A stretch of 64,000 nucleotides of DNA from Aquimarina sp. BL5. GTDB taxonomy: Bacteria > Bacteroidota > Bacteroidia > Flavobacteriales > Flavobacteriaceae. This document shows, piece after piece, positions 35,268-46,600 of the stretch. The position numbers and the translations under genes are program-made. Below the pieces are notes generated by a model. That model was not told the origin of the DNA. It did not search any database and was given only the letters and a program-made list of their open reading frames with translations. Every line of letters begins with the position of its first letter. Within the stretch, counting starts at the first letter, position 1. The stretch is taken from contig NZ_CP031963.1 in NCBI RefSeq assembly GCF_003443675.1, forward strand, positions 4,239,501-4,303,500, in the 5' to 3' direction.

Positions 35268-38200
35268 TTAATATATTATAAAATTCCCTACATATTCTTT
35301 CGATTTATCTCCAATAATAACATATTGATATACTCCAGGATTAAGATTTTTAGAAGTAAAAGTTGTCGTTCTTGGTTGATTAACTGATACTTTTAGTTCT
35401 TCTTGCTGTACAACCCTTCCTAGCATATCAATTACGCGAATATTAAGTTTTTTATGCGCTATAGGTAACGCTATAGTTGTTGTGTTTTTAAAAGGATTAG
35501 GATAATTGTACATTTTATCTTTGGATACTTCGTTCGTGTAATCTTCTATACCTAAAACCTCTTCTGAAACCTTAAATGCGAGTTTAGATACTTCGATTTC
35601 GAATAAAGAAAAATCAATGTAATTTCCTTGAATAGAGAATACAATACTTCTCACGTTTTTTGCTTCAGAGGCATTTTCTCCATTAGGATTTGTAAATTCT
35701 GAAAACGGTATATTATATAGTTGTTTACTACCATCTGTAGTAATGATATATCTTAATCGATCATCCCAATCTATTAAATCTTCAGTAATAAGGATAACCT
35801 CTACTTCTTTATCAGCTAATAACTCAAACTCTAATTCGTTATACTCAGAAACATCTAATATTAGATCTCCTCCTAATATATTTCTAAATATATTTAGCGT
35901 CTCTTTTAAAGAACCTGTTACGGTTATATCTCTTTCTACTGGATAATAGTTCTCTTGGTCTTCACGATCTTCACTTTGTATAATGTCAAAATCTGTAATC
36001 TCAACACCTTCTTCTTGGTAATCAAGACCCCATGGTCCATCAGCTAGATACAGCGCATCTATTTTTTCATTATCATCTCCTTTGATTGCAAATCCAATAT
36101 CAAACAGATGTCCTGTTTCTATAGTAATTTTTTCTTGATATGATCCCGATAACGGTATTGATGAAGTAATCAGTTCCTCATTGGATAACTCTGTAATTCT
36201 TTTGTTTCCGGTAAAATAAATTTGATTAGACTGTTCTTTATTTACAATATCAAGCTCAAGTTTTCCGTTTTTGTAAAATCCTTTCTGAACAAATACAGAA
36301 GGTATATTAGACGGAATAAATGTTTTGCCTAATCCTTTTTCTTCTAAAAGTTTATCGATAACCGTATTTGCAATATTTACTACTTGAGGGATGGAACCTC
36401 CCCAAATCTGAAAATTAAGGTATTCTCCTTCAGGGTATTGATCAATGTTCCATAAACTAAATAATTCATTCTGAAATTCATCCAACCTAACAGAAAAGTG
36501 TAAGGCTTGTTCTAATTCACCGGAAGGTCTTCTTATTTTAGTATTTACCATTGTGTAATTACGAACTTTTAATGTTCTGATATCCTCTAAAACAGAACCA
36601 TTTAATCGATCACAGATAGTTTTAGAATGATCATAAATACTTCCATTAGTTGTTGTGGCTAATGCTGCTCCGACTCTGCTTTCTCCGTCATAATAATCTA
36701 TAGAGAATACAGATGTTGCATTCGTGATTTCTATCAAATCTTCTGGAGTAGATATAAATGGAACTTCAGCGCCAGAAGCTCCAGTTAATGGGAAGTAAAT
36801 ACTTAAATCTTCATTGTTTTCTGTTTTATTATATACATCGTCAGGGTTGAATACTTTTTGTAATTTTTTCTTATTGTAAACTTTATTTGTTTTGGATCGA
36901 GTAAAATTTCTTTTAGCAATTAAACTTGCCAAATCCCCATTACTTTCTAAACCACCATCATTACCAGAAGTAACTTCGCCCTCTTGCTCTAGTTCAGGAA
37001 TATTATTCGTTTTAAGAGATGAATATTGATCAGCTGTTATGAAAAATAGTAGATCGTTAAAATCATGATCAGTACCTGGATAGTCTCTTCTTAAATCTTC
37101 AAAACCTAGTATAATTTGCTCGTTTTCGGTATCTGCTAAAAGTACATTATGAGGCCTTAGAGCTTCATCACATTCTGGATTAAAACTAGTTTGAGAATAC
37201 AGCTGCCAGATTCCTTCATCGATTGTATTGTTATCCCATGAATCTACTAATAGCACCCATCCAATTCCTGTATTGGTAGGGAAACTACCTAGGTTTACAG
37301 TATTACCGGAAGCTAATCCTCCATTACTTCCTGAAGCTGATGCATTGGGAAGAATAACAGTAATATCTTCTGGTGATGGAGCTGTTGTAAGTGGTGAATT
37401 AATATCGTAAGTATAATAACCCAATAGGTTTTTATATTCAGTATTTTCACTAATAAAAGTGATTGATATATTCGTAGTACCTTCTAAAATGATATCTGTA
37501 TCATATCCTCCATAAATATAATTAGGATTGCGATTCGCTACAGAATTTCCTTCTGGTAATGCAGTATCTATTTTTGTCAATACCTCAGAATCAATAGTTC
37601 TATCTGCCACTAAATAATCAGGAATTCCATTAACATCATACGTGCCTAAATATTGGTATCTCTCTCCTATACTAGCAACTGGAAAACTGTTAGGGTTTTG
37701 ATCTCCATTATCCGAATCAAAAACTGTTTCTTTTGTATCAAAATTATCATCAAGACCATCCTGATCAAAATCGGTATTAGCAATTAACGTATCTGCAATA
37801 CCATCGTTATTGGTGTCATATGCATCAACGGTATCTAGTATACCATCATTATTAGAATCTGTATCTAGAAAATCTGGCGTATCAGTGCCATCTGTGTTTT
37901 GATATCCTTGTGGAGTTCCACCTTGATCAGGATCAAAAGCATCATCGATACCATCTCTATCTTGATCTGAACCAGAAAGAGTTACAAAGTTTACGCTGTT
38001 TTGTCCTTCTATGAGATCGATAATTCCATCTTGATCTGCATCAATATCATAAGGGTCATATATTAAATCACTATCGGTGTCATTAGGAAAAAATGCTACC
38101 CCAGTTTGATCTATATCAACAATATCCGCAATACCATCTAAGTCCGAATCTAAGAAGCCATCATCATTCATATTAAATAAACCATCCCCATTCGTATCAT

Positions 38201-39245
38201 AACTTCCTAATCCAGCTTCTACAATATCATAGATTCCGTCATTATCACTATCTAAATCTAGGGCATTAGGTACACCATCTCTGTCGCTATCGAATGCAAG
38301 AGAAACACCACTATTACAAGTATTTCCAAAATCGGGATCTAAGTAATTAAATATTCCATCTGCATCATCATCTCCATAAGGATCAATTCCTCCGCCTTCT
38401 ACAACATCAGGAATACCATCACCATCCGTATCCTTATCATATGGATCTAATACTTCATCTGCGTCTGCGTCAATCGGAGAAACTCCTGCAGCACACTTAA
38501 AACCATCATTTTGATTGGTAACTTCTGTATTATTTAGTAGTGTTGCATAAGGAGATGCACCTTCATAATCATTAACCAAATGTAAACCTCCCTTATTACT
38601 AGATACATATAATCTATTACTAGTATCTGTATAACAAGCACCAAAAGTATCATTAGGTAAATCTGTAACTGTTTTAGAGCTAAAAACAGGTGTGGTTGTA
38701 CCTAAATCCCATTTGTATACATTTCCTCTACTACCTCCATAAAGATGTCCATCAATAAAAACTATATCCGCACAAGTATTTGGAGATGCCTGATTAGCGA
38801 CAACAATTTCAAATGTTGGCGCTGTGGTACCATCATAATCTTGGAGATTTATGATTTTATGAAAAGATTGCCTACCTCCATTATTCTGAAACACCCACAG
38901 GTTTCCTTCATTATCGACATCCGCAGCATAGCCTCCTCCAAATTGGACACCTCCATTAGAAGCAACAGCTCCTAAATCTACCACCTGATCCAAACCAATT
39001 CTTAATAAGTGTTTATCACTGCTTCTAATTGCATACAGAAAATCATCTACTACGTTATATCCTCCCGCATTATAACTAGGGGTTGTATGCAAAGGGGTAG
39101 AATACGTTCCCGTGATAGGGTCGTAGGACCTTAATGATCCTGAAATTACTTGGTAAAATTTCGCTTCATTACAATCAAAAGCTTGTTGAGCATTCGTGAA
39201 GCTAATCGTTAAAAATAGGAGTATAAATAAAGTAATTTTTTTCAT
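35268..39245 (-). CDS. T9SS-secreted adhesin-like protein with TSP3 repeats and DUF4114, copy 1
   Basis: About 1325 residues. I start at [10 protein letters not shown]; an ATG two codons earlier (39251) is possible. The signal peptide ends FTNAQ. Residues ~22-255 form a propeller-like domain ([35 protein letters not shown]). From ~258 to ~530 lie thrombospondin type 3 calcium repeats ([25 protein letters not shown]). A DUF4114 domain ends near 735 ([23 protein letters not shown]). A ~500-residue beta-rich part follows. [10 protein letters not shown] near 1246 opens a type A T9SS sorting domain. It is probably a surface adhesin or matrix protein rigidified by calcium. It is a paralog of the protein at 43661. 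Confidence 0.88.
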   Translation of the reverse strand: MKKITLFILLFLTISFTNAQQAFDCNEAKFYQVISGSLRSYDPITGTYSTPLHTTPSYNAGGYNVVDDFLYAIRSSDKHLLRIGLDQVVDLGAVASNGGVQFGGGYAADVDNEGNLWVFQNNGGRQSFHKIINLQDYDGTTAPTFEIVVANQASPNTCADIVFIDGHLYGGSRGNVYKWDLGTTTPVFSSKTVTDLPNDTFGACYTDTSNRLYVSSNKGGLHLVNDYEGASPYATLLNNTEVTNQNDGFKCAAGVSPIDADADEVLDPYDKDTDGDGIPDVVEGGGIDPYGDDDADGIFNYLDPDFGNTCNSGVSLAFDSDRDGVPNALDLDSDNDGIYDIVEAGLGSYDTNGDGLFNMNDDGFLDSDLDGIADIVDIDQTGVAFFPNDTDSDLIYDPYDIDADQDGIIDLIEGQNSVNFVTLSGSDQDRDGIDDAFDPDQGGTPQGYQNTDGTDTPDFLDTDSNNDGILDTVDAYDTNNDGIADTLIANTDFDQDGLDDNFDTKETVFDSDNGDQNPNSFPVASIGERYQYLGTYDVNGIPDYLVADRTIDSEVLTKIDTALPEGNSVANRNPNYIYGGYDTDIILEGTTNISITFISENTEYKNLLGYYTYDINSPLTTAPSPEDITVILPNASASGSNGGLASGNTVNLGSFPTNTGIGWVLLVDSWDNNTIDEGIWQLYSQTSFNPECDEALRPHNVLLADTENEQIILGFEDLRRDYPGTDHDFNDLLFFITADQYSSLKTNNIPELEQEGEVTSGNDGGLESNGDLASLIAKRNFTRSKTNKVYNKKKLQKVFNPDDVYNKTENNEDLSIYFPLTGASGAEVPFISTPEDLIEITNATSVFSIDYYDGESRVGAALATTTNGSIYDHSKTICDRLNGSVLEDIRTLKVRNYTMVNTKIRRPSGELEQALHFSVRLDEFQNELFSLWNIDQYPEGEYLNFQIWGGSIPQVVNIANTVIDKLLEEKGLGKTFIPSNIPSVFVQKGFYKNGKLELDIVNKEQSNQIYFTGNKRITELSNEELITSSIPLSGSYQEKITIETGHLFDIGFAIKGDDNEKIDALYLADGPWGLDYQEEGVEITDFDIIQSEDREDQENYYPVERDITVTGSLKETLNIFRNILGGDLILDVSEYNELEFELLADKEVEVILITEDLIDWDDRLRYIITTDGSKQLYNIPFSEFTNPNGENASEAKNVRSIVFSIQGNYIDFSLFEIEVSKLAFKVSEEVLGIEDYTNEVSKDKMYNYPNPFKNTTTIALPIAHKKLNIRVIDMLGRVVQQEELKVSVNQPRTTTFTSKNLNPGVYQYVIIGDKSKEYVGNFIIY

Positions 39246-39314
39246 AAACATGATGGTTTTGTTACATCAAAAGTTGAAACTACTATGTATTATAAGAAAT
39301 AACATATTGTATTC

Positions 39315-39344
39315 GATGAATGTATTTTGGTTATGGTAAAATGG
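39315..39344 (-). promoter_or_regulatory. Predicted LytTR site, TSP3 adhesin copy 1
   Basis: GATGAATGT (39315-39323) and GTAAAATGG (39336-39344) on the plus strand with a 12-base spacer, 64-70 bp before the adhesin start. The sequence has drifted more than the others but keeps the fixed G, A and TGG positions. Confidence 0.5.
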
Positions 39345-39414
39345 AGAGCATCTGTTTGTTAATAATATATTCCATTGTACCTATTAAATTTAGTTTTTAA
39401 TAAAAAGAAAGTAG

Positions 39415-40218
39415 TTATCTTACCATACCTATCTGTGTTTTTAGGTTAAAAATATCTGAAGCACTTTTGCTTTCTGTCCTGATGGTTAAATAATTAGCCC
39501 ATATTAATATCAAATTAAAAGGGATAAGAAATGAATCCTTAATTGTGATCTTAGATCCTTCTACCTCTATCCAGCTATCAAGAGGCTCTTCACTGATCGT
39601 ATTTAGTAGATCTTTTAGTCCGATATGTTTTTTAAGTCTTAAGAATATTTCGATATCAAATAACCATCTACTGATAAATCTTTTGTGATAGATATTATCT
39701 ATAATTTCTTTCTTAAAAACTTTAGCACCACATTGAGTGTCTTTAATTGGCAACTGAAGAATAACTCTAATAAAGAATCCTACAAAATTGGACAAGATCT
39801 TTCTCATAAAACTTCGTTCGATCTCACTAGCACTTTCTGCTTTTCTAGAACCAAAAACCATTTTTAATTGGTCATTACTATTTAATTTTTGCACCAAATT
39901 ATCTAACTCCTCTAAGGATGTGGATAAATCAGCATCTAGAAATGCGATGTTATCTATATAAGATAATGTATTAAGGTAATTAGCTCCTGTTTGTACGGCT
40001 GTGGCTTTACCTTGATTAACTTCTAAGTCGATTACTGAGATTTTATGGTAATTTGTTTTCTTTAATTGATGTAACATTTCAGAGGTTTTATCTGAGCTAC
40101 CATCATTCACGAAACATAGGTGATAGTTAGGGTTTTCATTTAAAAATTTGCAAAACTTCTCCTTTTCCAGCCTATAATATTCATTATAGCATGGAATAAT
40201 AATTCCTGTTTTCTTCAT
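39415..40218 (-). CDS. GT2 glycosyltransferase, dolichyl-phosphate-sugar synthase-like, copy 2
   Basis: 267 residues, a clear paralog of the enzyme at 24767, with the same order of motifs: IIPCYNEYYRLE, LCFVNDGSSDKT, IAFLDADLSTS, MVFGSRKAESASE, IKDTQCGAKVFKKE and SRWLFDIEIFLRLKKH. The family transfers a sugar to a polyprenyl phosphate at the inner-membrane face. Two copies in one locus suggest two different lipid-linked sugars. It lies downstream of nothing on its strand and is read away from the exporter gene at 40725. Confidence 0.87.
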   Translation of the reverse strand: MKKTGIIIPCYNEYYRLEKEKFCKFLNENPNYHLCFVNDGSSDKTSEMLHQLKKTNYHKISVIDLEVNQGKATAVQTGANYLNTLSYIDNIAFLDADLSTSLEELDNLVQKLNSNDQLKMVFGSRKAESASEIERSFMRKILSNFVGFFIRVILQLPIKDTQCGAKVFKKEIIDNIYHKRFISRWLFDIEIFLRLKKHIGLKDLLNTISEEPLDSWIEVEGSKITIKDSFLIPFNLILIWANYLTIRTESKSASDIFNLKTQIGMVR

Positions 40219-40724
40219 ATTATTTATTTAGATTTGGGCACGCTTTACAAATGACGACGCGATAAACGTTGTAAAGTATGTTGTAATAATAATTGGGTTC
40301 TTTTTTAAACTTCTTTATTATTCTTTTAATTAAATTTTCTTCTGGGGTTTCTGAAGAATTTTTTACATTTTTCGCTAACGTTGAGCTCTCATTATTAGCT
40401 TGTTGTAAAGATAGTATAGGTGATTAGTTCATGGATACGGTAAAACAGTATTTCTTTTACGTTGTGTTAAAAAAACACGTATTTCGTCTATTATGAGTGT
40501 TTTTGAATGATTTTTTAACATTTATTTAACATATTAAAGAAGGAAAAATACTACAAATTTGGTTGTTTAAAGATATTTTTCACGTAAAAAGAGGGGTATT
40601 TCCCCCTTTATTTTAAAACAAAAAGAGGGAATTTTCACTTAAATTTGATTTTTTTTTAGGAGAAAAAATCTTTTTATAGCATTCTAATTACTAACTTCAT
40701 ACCTTAATAGATAAAATCCTTTGT
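40219..40724. other. Divergent 506-bp regulatory gap between GT2 and exporter genes
   Basis: No gene seen. Features: an 8-bp inverted repeat CTTTACAA / TTGTAAAG (40243-40250 and 40269-40276) close to the GT2 start; two direct copies of AAAAAGAGGG, 34 bp apart (40586 and 40620), within 140 bp of the exporter start. The first copy forms a small hairpin with GGGG and CCCC arms. I did not find a convincing LytTR-type site here, unlike at the other promoters of the locus. Confidence 0.5.
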
Positions 40725-42812
40725 ATGATCCGTAGATTTATGTGCTTATTATTCCTTATGTATGGTTCTCTACTTTTAGCACAAGATTTACAAGAAGGTT
40801 TTACTTATTTAGAAACAGGTAAGTATATTAAAGCAGAAACATTCTTTGAAAACATATTAAAAGAGTATCCTGACAATAAAACAGCAAAATTATGTTACGG
40901 AAGAGCAGTAGGACTATCTGGTAAGTCAGAAAAGGCTGTTTCTATTTTTACAGAGTTAAAAAATAAATATCCTAACGATTTTGAAATCAAACTTAATTAT
41001 GCAGAATCTTTATTGTGGAGCAATAAATTTATTAAAGCAGAAGGATTTTATAAAGAAATACTAAAAGAAGATGACACTAGTTTTCCTGCAGTATTAGGAT
41101 ATGCTAACACATTGTCTAATTTGAAAAAGTATGAGGAAGCCTTAATAGAAGTAAACAAAGCGTTAACAATTCAAAAAGGAAACCCAAATGCATTAACCTC
41201 TAGGAAATATGTTAGATTAGGATATGCTAATCAATTATCTCAAAACAAAGAATTCGAAAAAGCATTGTCATTATTAAATCAAAATTTAATTGATTTTCCT
41301 AATGATAAAGACTCACAATTGAATAAAGCTAATATCTATCTGATGACAGAAGACCTGGATAATGCTGCTAAAGTATATCAGGAAATTTCTACGAATGCTA
41401 AAGATAGTATTCTTGCCATGAATGGATTATCTCTAGTGTTCCATAAAAAACATAAAGAAAAAAAAGCTTTAGAAATTGCTAGTAATGCAAAAGTAAAATC
41501 GGAAAATTATAAGGATGATAAAGAACTATTTATCTCTACTAATGAACGATACATACAAGCACTTTTATGGAATCGGAAATTTTCTGATGCTATTAAAGAA
41601 ATAGAGCAGCTAAGGTTAAAATATCCTGATGAACCTAGAATAATGGCATTATCAGCTACAGAAGGTATGTATACGAGTAAATTTAAGTCAAGTATACAGA
41701 GTTATACTAATATTTTATCAAAAAGCGAAGGGTCTTTTGACGGAAACTTAGGGATTGCAAATGCATATCGGGCGACAGGAGATGACGAGAAGGCTTTTAC
41801 TTATGCTTTTAAAACATTAGACTATTATCCCAAACAACCAGATGCAGAAAAATTAATTAAAACATTGAAGTCTTCATATACTCCTTTCGTAGAATTAAAA
41901 ACAGCTTTTACATTTGATAATGGTAATAATGAAGCTGTAAATCTATCACTTCGTTCCGAGTTACCTATATCAACCAAGTTTAAATCAGAATTAGAATATA
42001 TACATCGTACAACGAAAAATACAGTACTTAAAAATGAAGCTTCATCCAATGAGTTAGCTTTGCGGTTTTCATATAAGTTTAACGGTAATGTATCGCTAAA
42101 AACCAAAGGAGGTATTAGTAAGTCTAATGCTTTTACTAATGACTATACCCAATGGACTGGGGAGATACGATTAACTACTAAACCATTTAGATTACAAAAT
42201 TTGGATGTTGGATATCAGAGAGAATTACAAAACTTTAATGCAGATTTGATAGATCGTGAAATTGTAATGAATAACTACTTTCTTAATTATAATTTAAGTA
42301 CTAATATAAATTTAGGTTGGTATACACAATATATATATACATCACAGACTGATGATAATAGTCGAAATTTATTATTCACTTCATTATACTATAATGTACT
42401 TAACAGGCCAGCTGTAAAATTCGGAATTAATTATCAATACATGACTTTTGCTAATCAAGTTCCTACTATTTATTTTAGTCCTGAAAAATTTAATGTGGTG
42501 GAAGTTTTTGCAGATATGATTAGTAAAGACAGCGGTAAATGGTTCTATGGACTGAATGGAGCTGCTGGTTATCAGTTTATAGAAGATGATCCCGGTACTA
42601 CGACATATAGAGTAGAAGGTAAGCTAGGATATAATTTCTCCGATCGTTTAATTGGGACATTATATGGTAAATATAGCAATATTGCTTCTGCTACTGCAAC
42701 AGGTTTTGAATTTACAGAATTTGGATTTTTATTAAAATGGTACTTTCTAAAACAACCTATTTTCAATAAGAAAATTATGAAACTTCAGAAAGATGAGGAA
42801 AATAAACAATGA
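40725..42812 (+). CDS. TPR plus outer-membrane beta-barrel protein (polysaccharide exporter-like)
   Basis: 695 residues with a signal peptide ending LLLAQ. Residues ~20-385 are TPR repeats of about 34 residues (GFTYLETGKYIKAETFFENILKEYPDN, YAESLLWSNKFIKAEGFYKEIL, YANTLSNLKKYEEALIEVNKAL). Residues ~395-690 are strand-turn-strand repeats with aromatic ends (FVELKTAFTFDNGNNEAVNLSL, GYNFSDRLIGTLYGKYS, FTEFGFLLKWYFL), a YaiO/PgaA-like beta-barrel. A TPR domain joined to a barrel is how PgaA and BcsC export matrix polysaccharide, so this is the probable outer-membrane exit of the locus. A short tail of charged residues follows the barrel. Confidence 0.8.
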   Translation: MIRRFMCLLFLMYGSLLLAQDLQEGFTYLETGKYIKAETFFENILKEYPDNKTAKLCYGRAVGLSGKSEKAVSIFTELKNKYPNDFEIKLNYAESLLWSNKFIKAEGFYKEILKEDDTSFPAVLGYANTLSNLKKYEEALIEVNKALTIQKGNPNALTSRKYVRLGYANQLSQNKEFEKALSLLNQNLIDFPNDKDSQLNKANIYLMTEDLDNAAKVYQEISTNAKDSILAMNGLSLVFHKKHKEKKALEIASNAKVKSENYKDDKELFISTNERYIQALLWNRKFSDAIKEIEQLRLKYPDEPRIMALSATEGMYTSKFKSSIQSYTNILSKSEGSFDGNLGIANAYRATGDDEKAFTYAFKTLDYYPKQPDAEKLIKTLKSSYTPFVELKTAFTFDNGNNEAVNLSLRSELPISTKFKSELEYIHRTTKNTVLKNEASSNELALRFSYKFNGNVSLKTKGGISKSNAFTNDYTQWTGEIRLTTKPFRLQNLDVGYQRELQNFNADLIDREIVMNNYFLNYNLSTNINLGWYTQYIYTSQTDDNSRNLLFTSLYYNVLNRPAVKFGINYQYMTFANQVPTIYFSPEKFNVVEVFADMISKDSGKWFYGLNGAAGYQFIEDDPGTTTYRVEGKLGYNFSDRLIGTLYGKYSNIASATATGFEFTEFGFLLKWYFLKQPIFNKKIMKLQKDEENKQ

Positions 42813-42876
42813 TAATACTATCTTTTAGAATTCTATTTAAAATCTGCTGATCCAATTACTACCGATCTATCCCAAC

Positions 42877-42910
42877 TGACATAGGGTTGTCACTCTTGTT
42901 TTTAACTTTG
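42877..42910 (+). promoter_or_regulatory. Promoter and small inverted repeat before GyrI-like gene
   Basis: TGACA (42877-42881) and TGTCA (42888-42892) flank a TAGGGT spacer. A full -7 box TAACTTTG lies at 42903-42910, 27 bp before the start codon. The inverted repeat could be the operator. Confidence 0.45.
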
Positions 42911-42936
42911 TGTTATATCCTAAAAAATAATACAAA

Positions 42937-43602
42937 ATGAGTAATTCTAAACATGAATGGAGGAAAAACGAAAAACGAGTTTATCTACCAAAAGCTAACC
43001 CTGAGAAAATACTAATTCCAGAATATAAGTTTATTACTATAGAAGGCGAGGGCAACCCAAACAGTGATTTTTTTGCTGAGTATATAGGGGTTTTATATGC
43101 TATGGCCTACGCAATAAAAATGAATCTTAAAAAAGAGAAAATTAAACCTAAAGGATACTGTGATTATACGGTATATCCTCTAGAAGGGGTTTGGGATCTT
43201 AACAAGGAAGCCAAAAAAGAATATAACGGTACATTTGATAAAGATGACTTGGTTTTTAAATTAATGATTAGACAACCTAACTTTATCAATGAAACTTTCT
43301 TTGAACAAATGCGTAATCAAGTAAAAGAAAAAAAGCCTCACAAACTATTAGGAAATGTCAAGTTTGAGAAAATTACTGACGGAGAATGTGTGCAAATAAT
43401 GCATATTGGAAGCTATGACAATGAACCGGAAAGCTTCAGACTAATGGAAGCCTATGCCAAAAAAGAAAACCTTACGAGATTGTCTAAAACACATAGGGAA
43501 ATCTACTTATCTGATTTTAGAAAAGTAGCACCAGAAAAACTTAAAACAGTACTAAGATTTAAAGTTAAATCAAACACGAGTAGTATTGATGTCAAAAAAT
43601 AG
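42937..43602 (+). CDS. GyrI-like small-molecule-binding domain protein
   Basis: 221 residues of the GyrI-like / SOUL-type effector-binding fold: FITIEGEGNPNSDFFAEYIGVLYAMAYAIK, DYTVYPLEGVWDL, LVFKLMIRQPNFI, and GECVQIMHIGSYDNEPESFRLMEAYAKK with the typical HxGxYxxxP-like ligand loop and a LSKTHREIYLSDFRKVAPEKLKTVLR end. There is no DNA-binding domain, so it is a stand-alone binding or hydrolase-type member. It is cytosolic. It probably belongs to neither the exporter nor the adhesin unit, since it has its own promoter and a terminator overlapping its stop. Confidence 0.85.
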   Translation: MSNSKHEWRKNEKRVYLPKANPEKILIPEYKFITIEGEGNPNSDFFAEYIGVLYAMAYAIKMNLKKEKIKPKGYCDYTVYPLEGVWDLNKEAKKEYNGTFDKDDLVFKLMIRQPNFINETFFEQMRNQVKEKKPHKLLGNVKFEKITDGECVQIMHIGSYDNEPESFRLMEAYAKKENLTRLSKTHREIYLSDFRKVAPEKLKTVLRFKVKSNTSSIDVKK

Positions 43603-43631
43603 CGAGAATAAATTAATTTATTCTCGCTATT
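43598..43631. terminator. Perfect 34-bp palindrome, bidirectional terminator
   Basis: Arms 43598-43614 and 43615-43631 are perfect reverse complements with core AGCGAGAATAAATT. The stop codon of the GyrI-like gene (43600-43602) is inside the left arm. It lies between two convergent genes; there is no T tract, so it may act more as an mRNA end-stabilising stem than a strict terminator. Confidence 0.65.
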
Positions 43632-43660
43632 AGACCCCAAAATCCAACCTAAATCTTTCG

Positions 43661-46600
43661 TTATTCTTTCATAAAACTACCTTGATATTTTCTCTTATTA
43701 GCATCTGAAACTACATATTTGTATATTCCAGTATGTAAATCTTGAGCATCAAACCTAGCTTCATTGCTCGATATCATTTGTAATTCTTCATTTCTTACAA
43801 TTCTTCCTAACATATCAACAACAGTAATTGTTATTGTCCCTTGTAATGTCTTAGGTACTCTTATAAAAGTGGTTGCCTGAAATGGATTCGGATAATTCAT
43901 TACATTTTCCACTTTTTCCTGAATCTCATACTCTTCTGTGCTTAATATGTTATTGTTAGTAAATACTAACTCTGTTATCTCAATATCGAAGGATGAAAAG
44001 TTTTGATAATCTCCTTGGATAGAGAACACAACACTTCTTACATCTGTTACATCAACAGATACTCCGGCTGCATTTTTAAAATCTACGAAAGCTATATTGT
44101 ATAATGGGTTATCGGAATTAGCTTCTACGGTAAATCTTAATCTATCATTCCAATCAGTAAGGTCTTTTGTTACCAAAATAACTTCAATATTGTTGGTCGT
44201 ATTCATCTCGAATTGTAATGCGTTATAGTTTTCTATATTTAGTGTAAGATCACCTGCCAAAACATTTCTGAAAATATTCATCGTTTCTTTCACTTCTCCT
44301 CTTACAGTAACACCTCTTTCTATTGTGTAGTTCTCATCAGAAGCCGTTTCGGTTTGTTCTAAGACTTCAAAAGTTTCTAGAACTACCGCTTCTTCACTAT
44401 AATCAATTCCCCAAGGGCCATCTGCTAGGTATAATGCATCGATTTGAGTAGACTCCTGTCCATTGATAGAAAACCCAATATCGAATAAGAATCCAGTATC
44501 TACTTTAATTTGCTCTCTATAAGCTCCTGATAAAGAAACCGTTTGTCTTAATGTTACTTCAGAAGATAATTCCGTTCGTCTAATATTTCCATCAAAATTC
44601 ATTGAAGATGCTCCAGATTTGTTTACAATATCCAATACTAGTTCTCCATTATCATATCTTCCTTTTTCTACAAAAATGGTTGGTATTCTATTAGATACTT
44701 CATGACTCCTCATTGGTTTGTCGGCAATAAAAGTGTCTAAAATATGATTTGCAATATTAGCAACTTGTGATACAGAACCACCCCATACCTGGAAGTTTGT
44801 ATAATCGCCTTCTGGATAGCTATCAATATTCCATAGACTATAGATTTCATTTTCCGATACTCCTTCTTTAATAGAAAATGTTAATGCATATTCAATCTCA
44901 CCAGTAGCTCTTTCTATACGAGTACTAATAATCGTATGATTTCTAATTTCTACAGTTCTTAAATCTAACAGTTTAGATCCGTTAAGACGATCACATATAG
45001 TCTTAGAATGGTCATAAATATTTCCTGTAGTTGTAGTTGCTAATCCTGCAGCTACTCTTTCTTCATTTTGATAATAGTCTACAGAGAATACGGAATTGGC
45101 ATTTGTTATTCCAAGCAAATCTTCTGGGCTAGATACATAAGTAGATTCTGATCCTGCTACTCCTGTAGTTGGGAAATAAAGACTTAAATCTTCATTGTTT
45201 CTTGACTTATATGATATAAAATCTGGTTGAAATTTTTTCTGTGATTTCTTAGTATTAAAAATCGAGTTTGACTTAGTTCTATTAAAATTACGCTTTGCTA
45301 TAAGACTGGCAAGATCTCCATTACTTTCTAGTCCTCCGTCATTAGCTGAAGTTACATCTGTAGCACTTTTTATGTCTGCATAATTATCTGTTTTAATTGC
45401 TGTTATAGGACTTGCAGTAATATAGAATAACGCGTCATTAAAATCCTGATCACAAGAAGCGTAATCTCTTCTGATATCTTCAAATCCTAAAATTATTCTT
45501 TCAGAATCTGGATCATTAAGTAATACATTATGATATCTTAAAGTTTCATCACTTTCTGGATTATAATCTGGATTAGAGTATAATTGCCAGTTACCTGTAT
45601 CAACACATCCATCTTTCCAAGCATCTGCTAATAACACCCATCCTATACCTGTATTAGGAGGAAAGCTACCGATATTTACTTTATCACCCACTTCTAAATC
45701 TCCACCGCTTCCTACTGCAGAAACATTAGGAAAAATAATAGTGATATCTTCTGGCTGTGGAATTGTTTCGTAAGGATTGTCTGCATCATATGTATAAAAA
45801 CCTAACGTATTTTTATAACCAGCACCTTCTCCAACAAACGTGATCCAAATTTCAGCATTTTCTTGTAAAACTACATCTGTATCGTATCCGGATGAAATAT
45901 AGTGCGGATTAAAATCAGGTACTGGATATCCTTCTGGTAATGCATTATTAATCATATCAACAGTTTCTTGACTCACTACATCCTGACCATCAAGGTATAA
46001 TGGCTTTCCATTCGAATCGAAATCTCCTAGATAATTATATCTATCACAGATTGCCGGTATTGGAAAACTTGCGGGAGTCTGACCTCCATTTTCTGAATCA
46101 AAACCAGTTTTTCTTTGATCATAGTGATCATCTAAACCATCATTATCAGCATCAACTCCTGATGGGTACGTTTCTATAGTTCCATCTCCGTCACTATCAT
46201 ATGCTTCTGTATTATCAGAAATACCATCATTATCAGAATCTACATCTAAATGATTATAATCGTTATCTCCATCTGTATCAATATCTCCATTCGTTGATCC
46301 TCCGAAATCAGGATCAAAATTATCATCTAATCCATCTTTATCTTCATCTGTATTAGAAAGTCCTAAGAATGTAGTTGAATCTTGCCCTTCTATTAAATCA
46401 ATAATCCCATCATTATCAGAATCAATATCATAACAATCATACACTTGATCATTGTCTGTATCTAATGGAATGAAATCTGTACCTAACTGATCTATATCGA
46501 ATGCGTCAGCAATCCCATCATTATCTGTATCCTGATATCCAATATCTTGATTGTTACAGACTCCATCATTGTTCGTATCATTACTTCCAGCTCCAGCTTC

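Noticed and set aside
40243..40283. LytTR-like site in front of the second GT2 gene (GACGACGCG and AGTATGTTG)
   Set aside because: Spacing can be forced to about 21 bp, but the half-sites match poorly. The 8-bp inverted repeat here is a better-supported feature.
42877..42892. LytTR or AraC operator before the GyrI-like gene
   Set aside because: It is a short inverted repeat, not the direct-repeat pattern of either proposed regulon.
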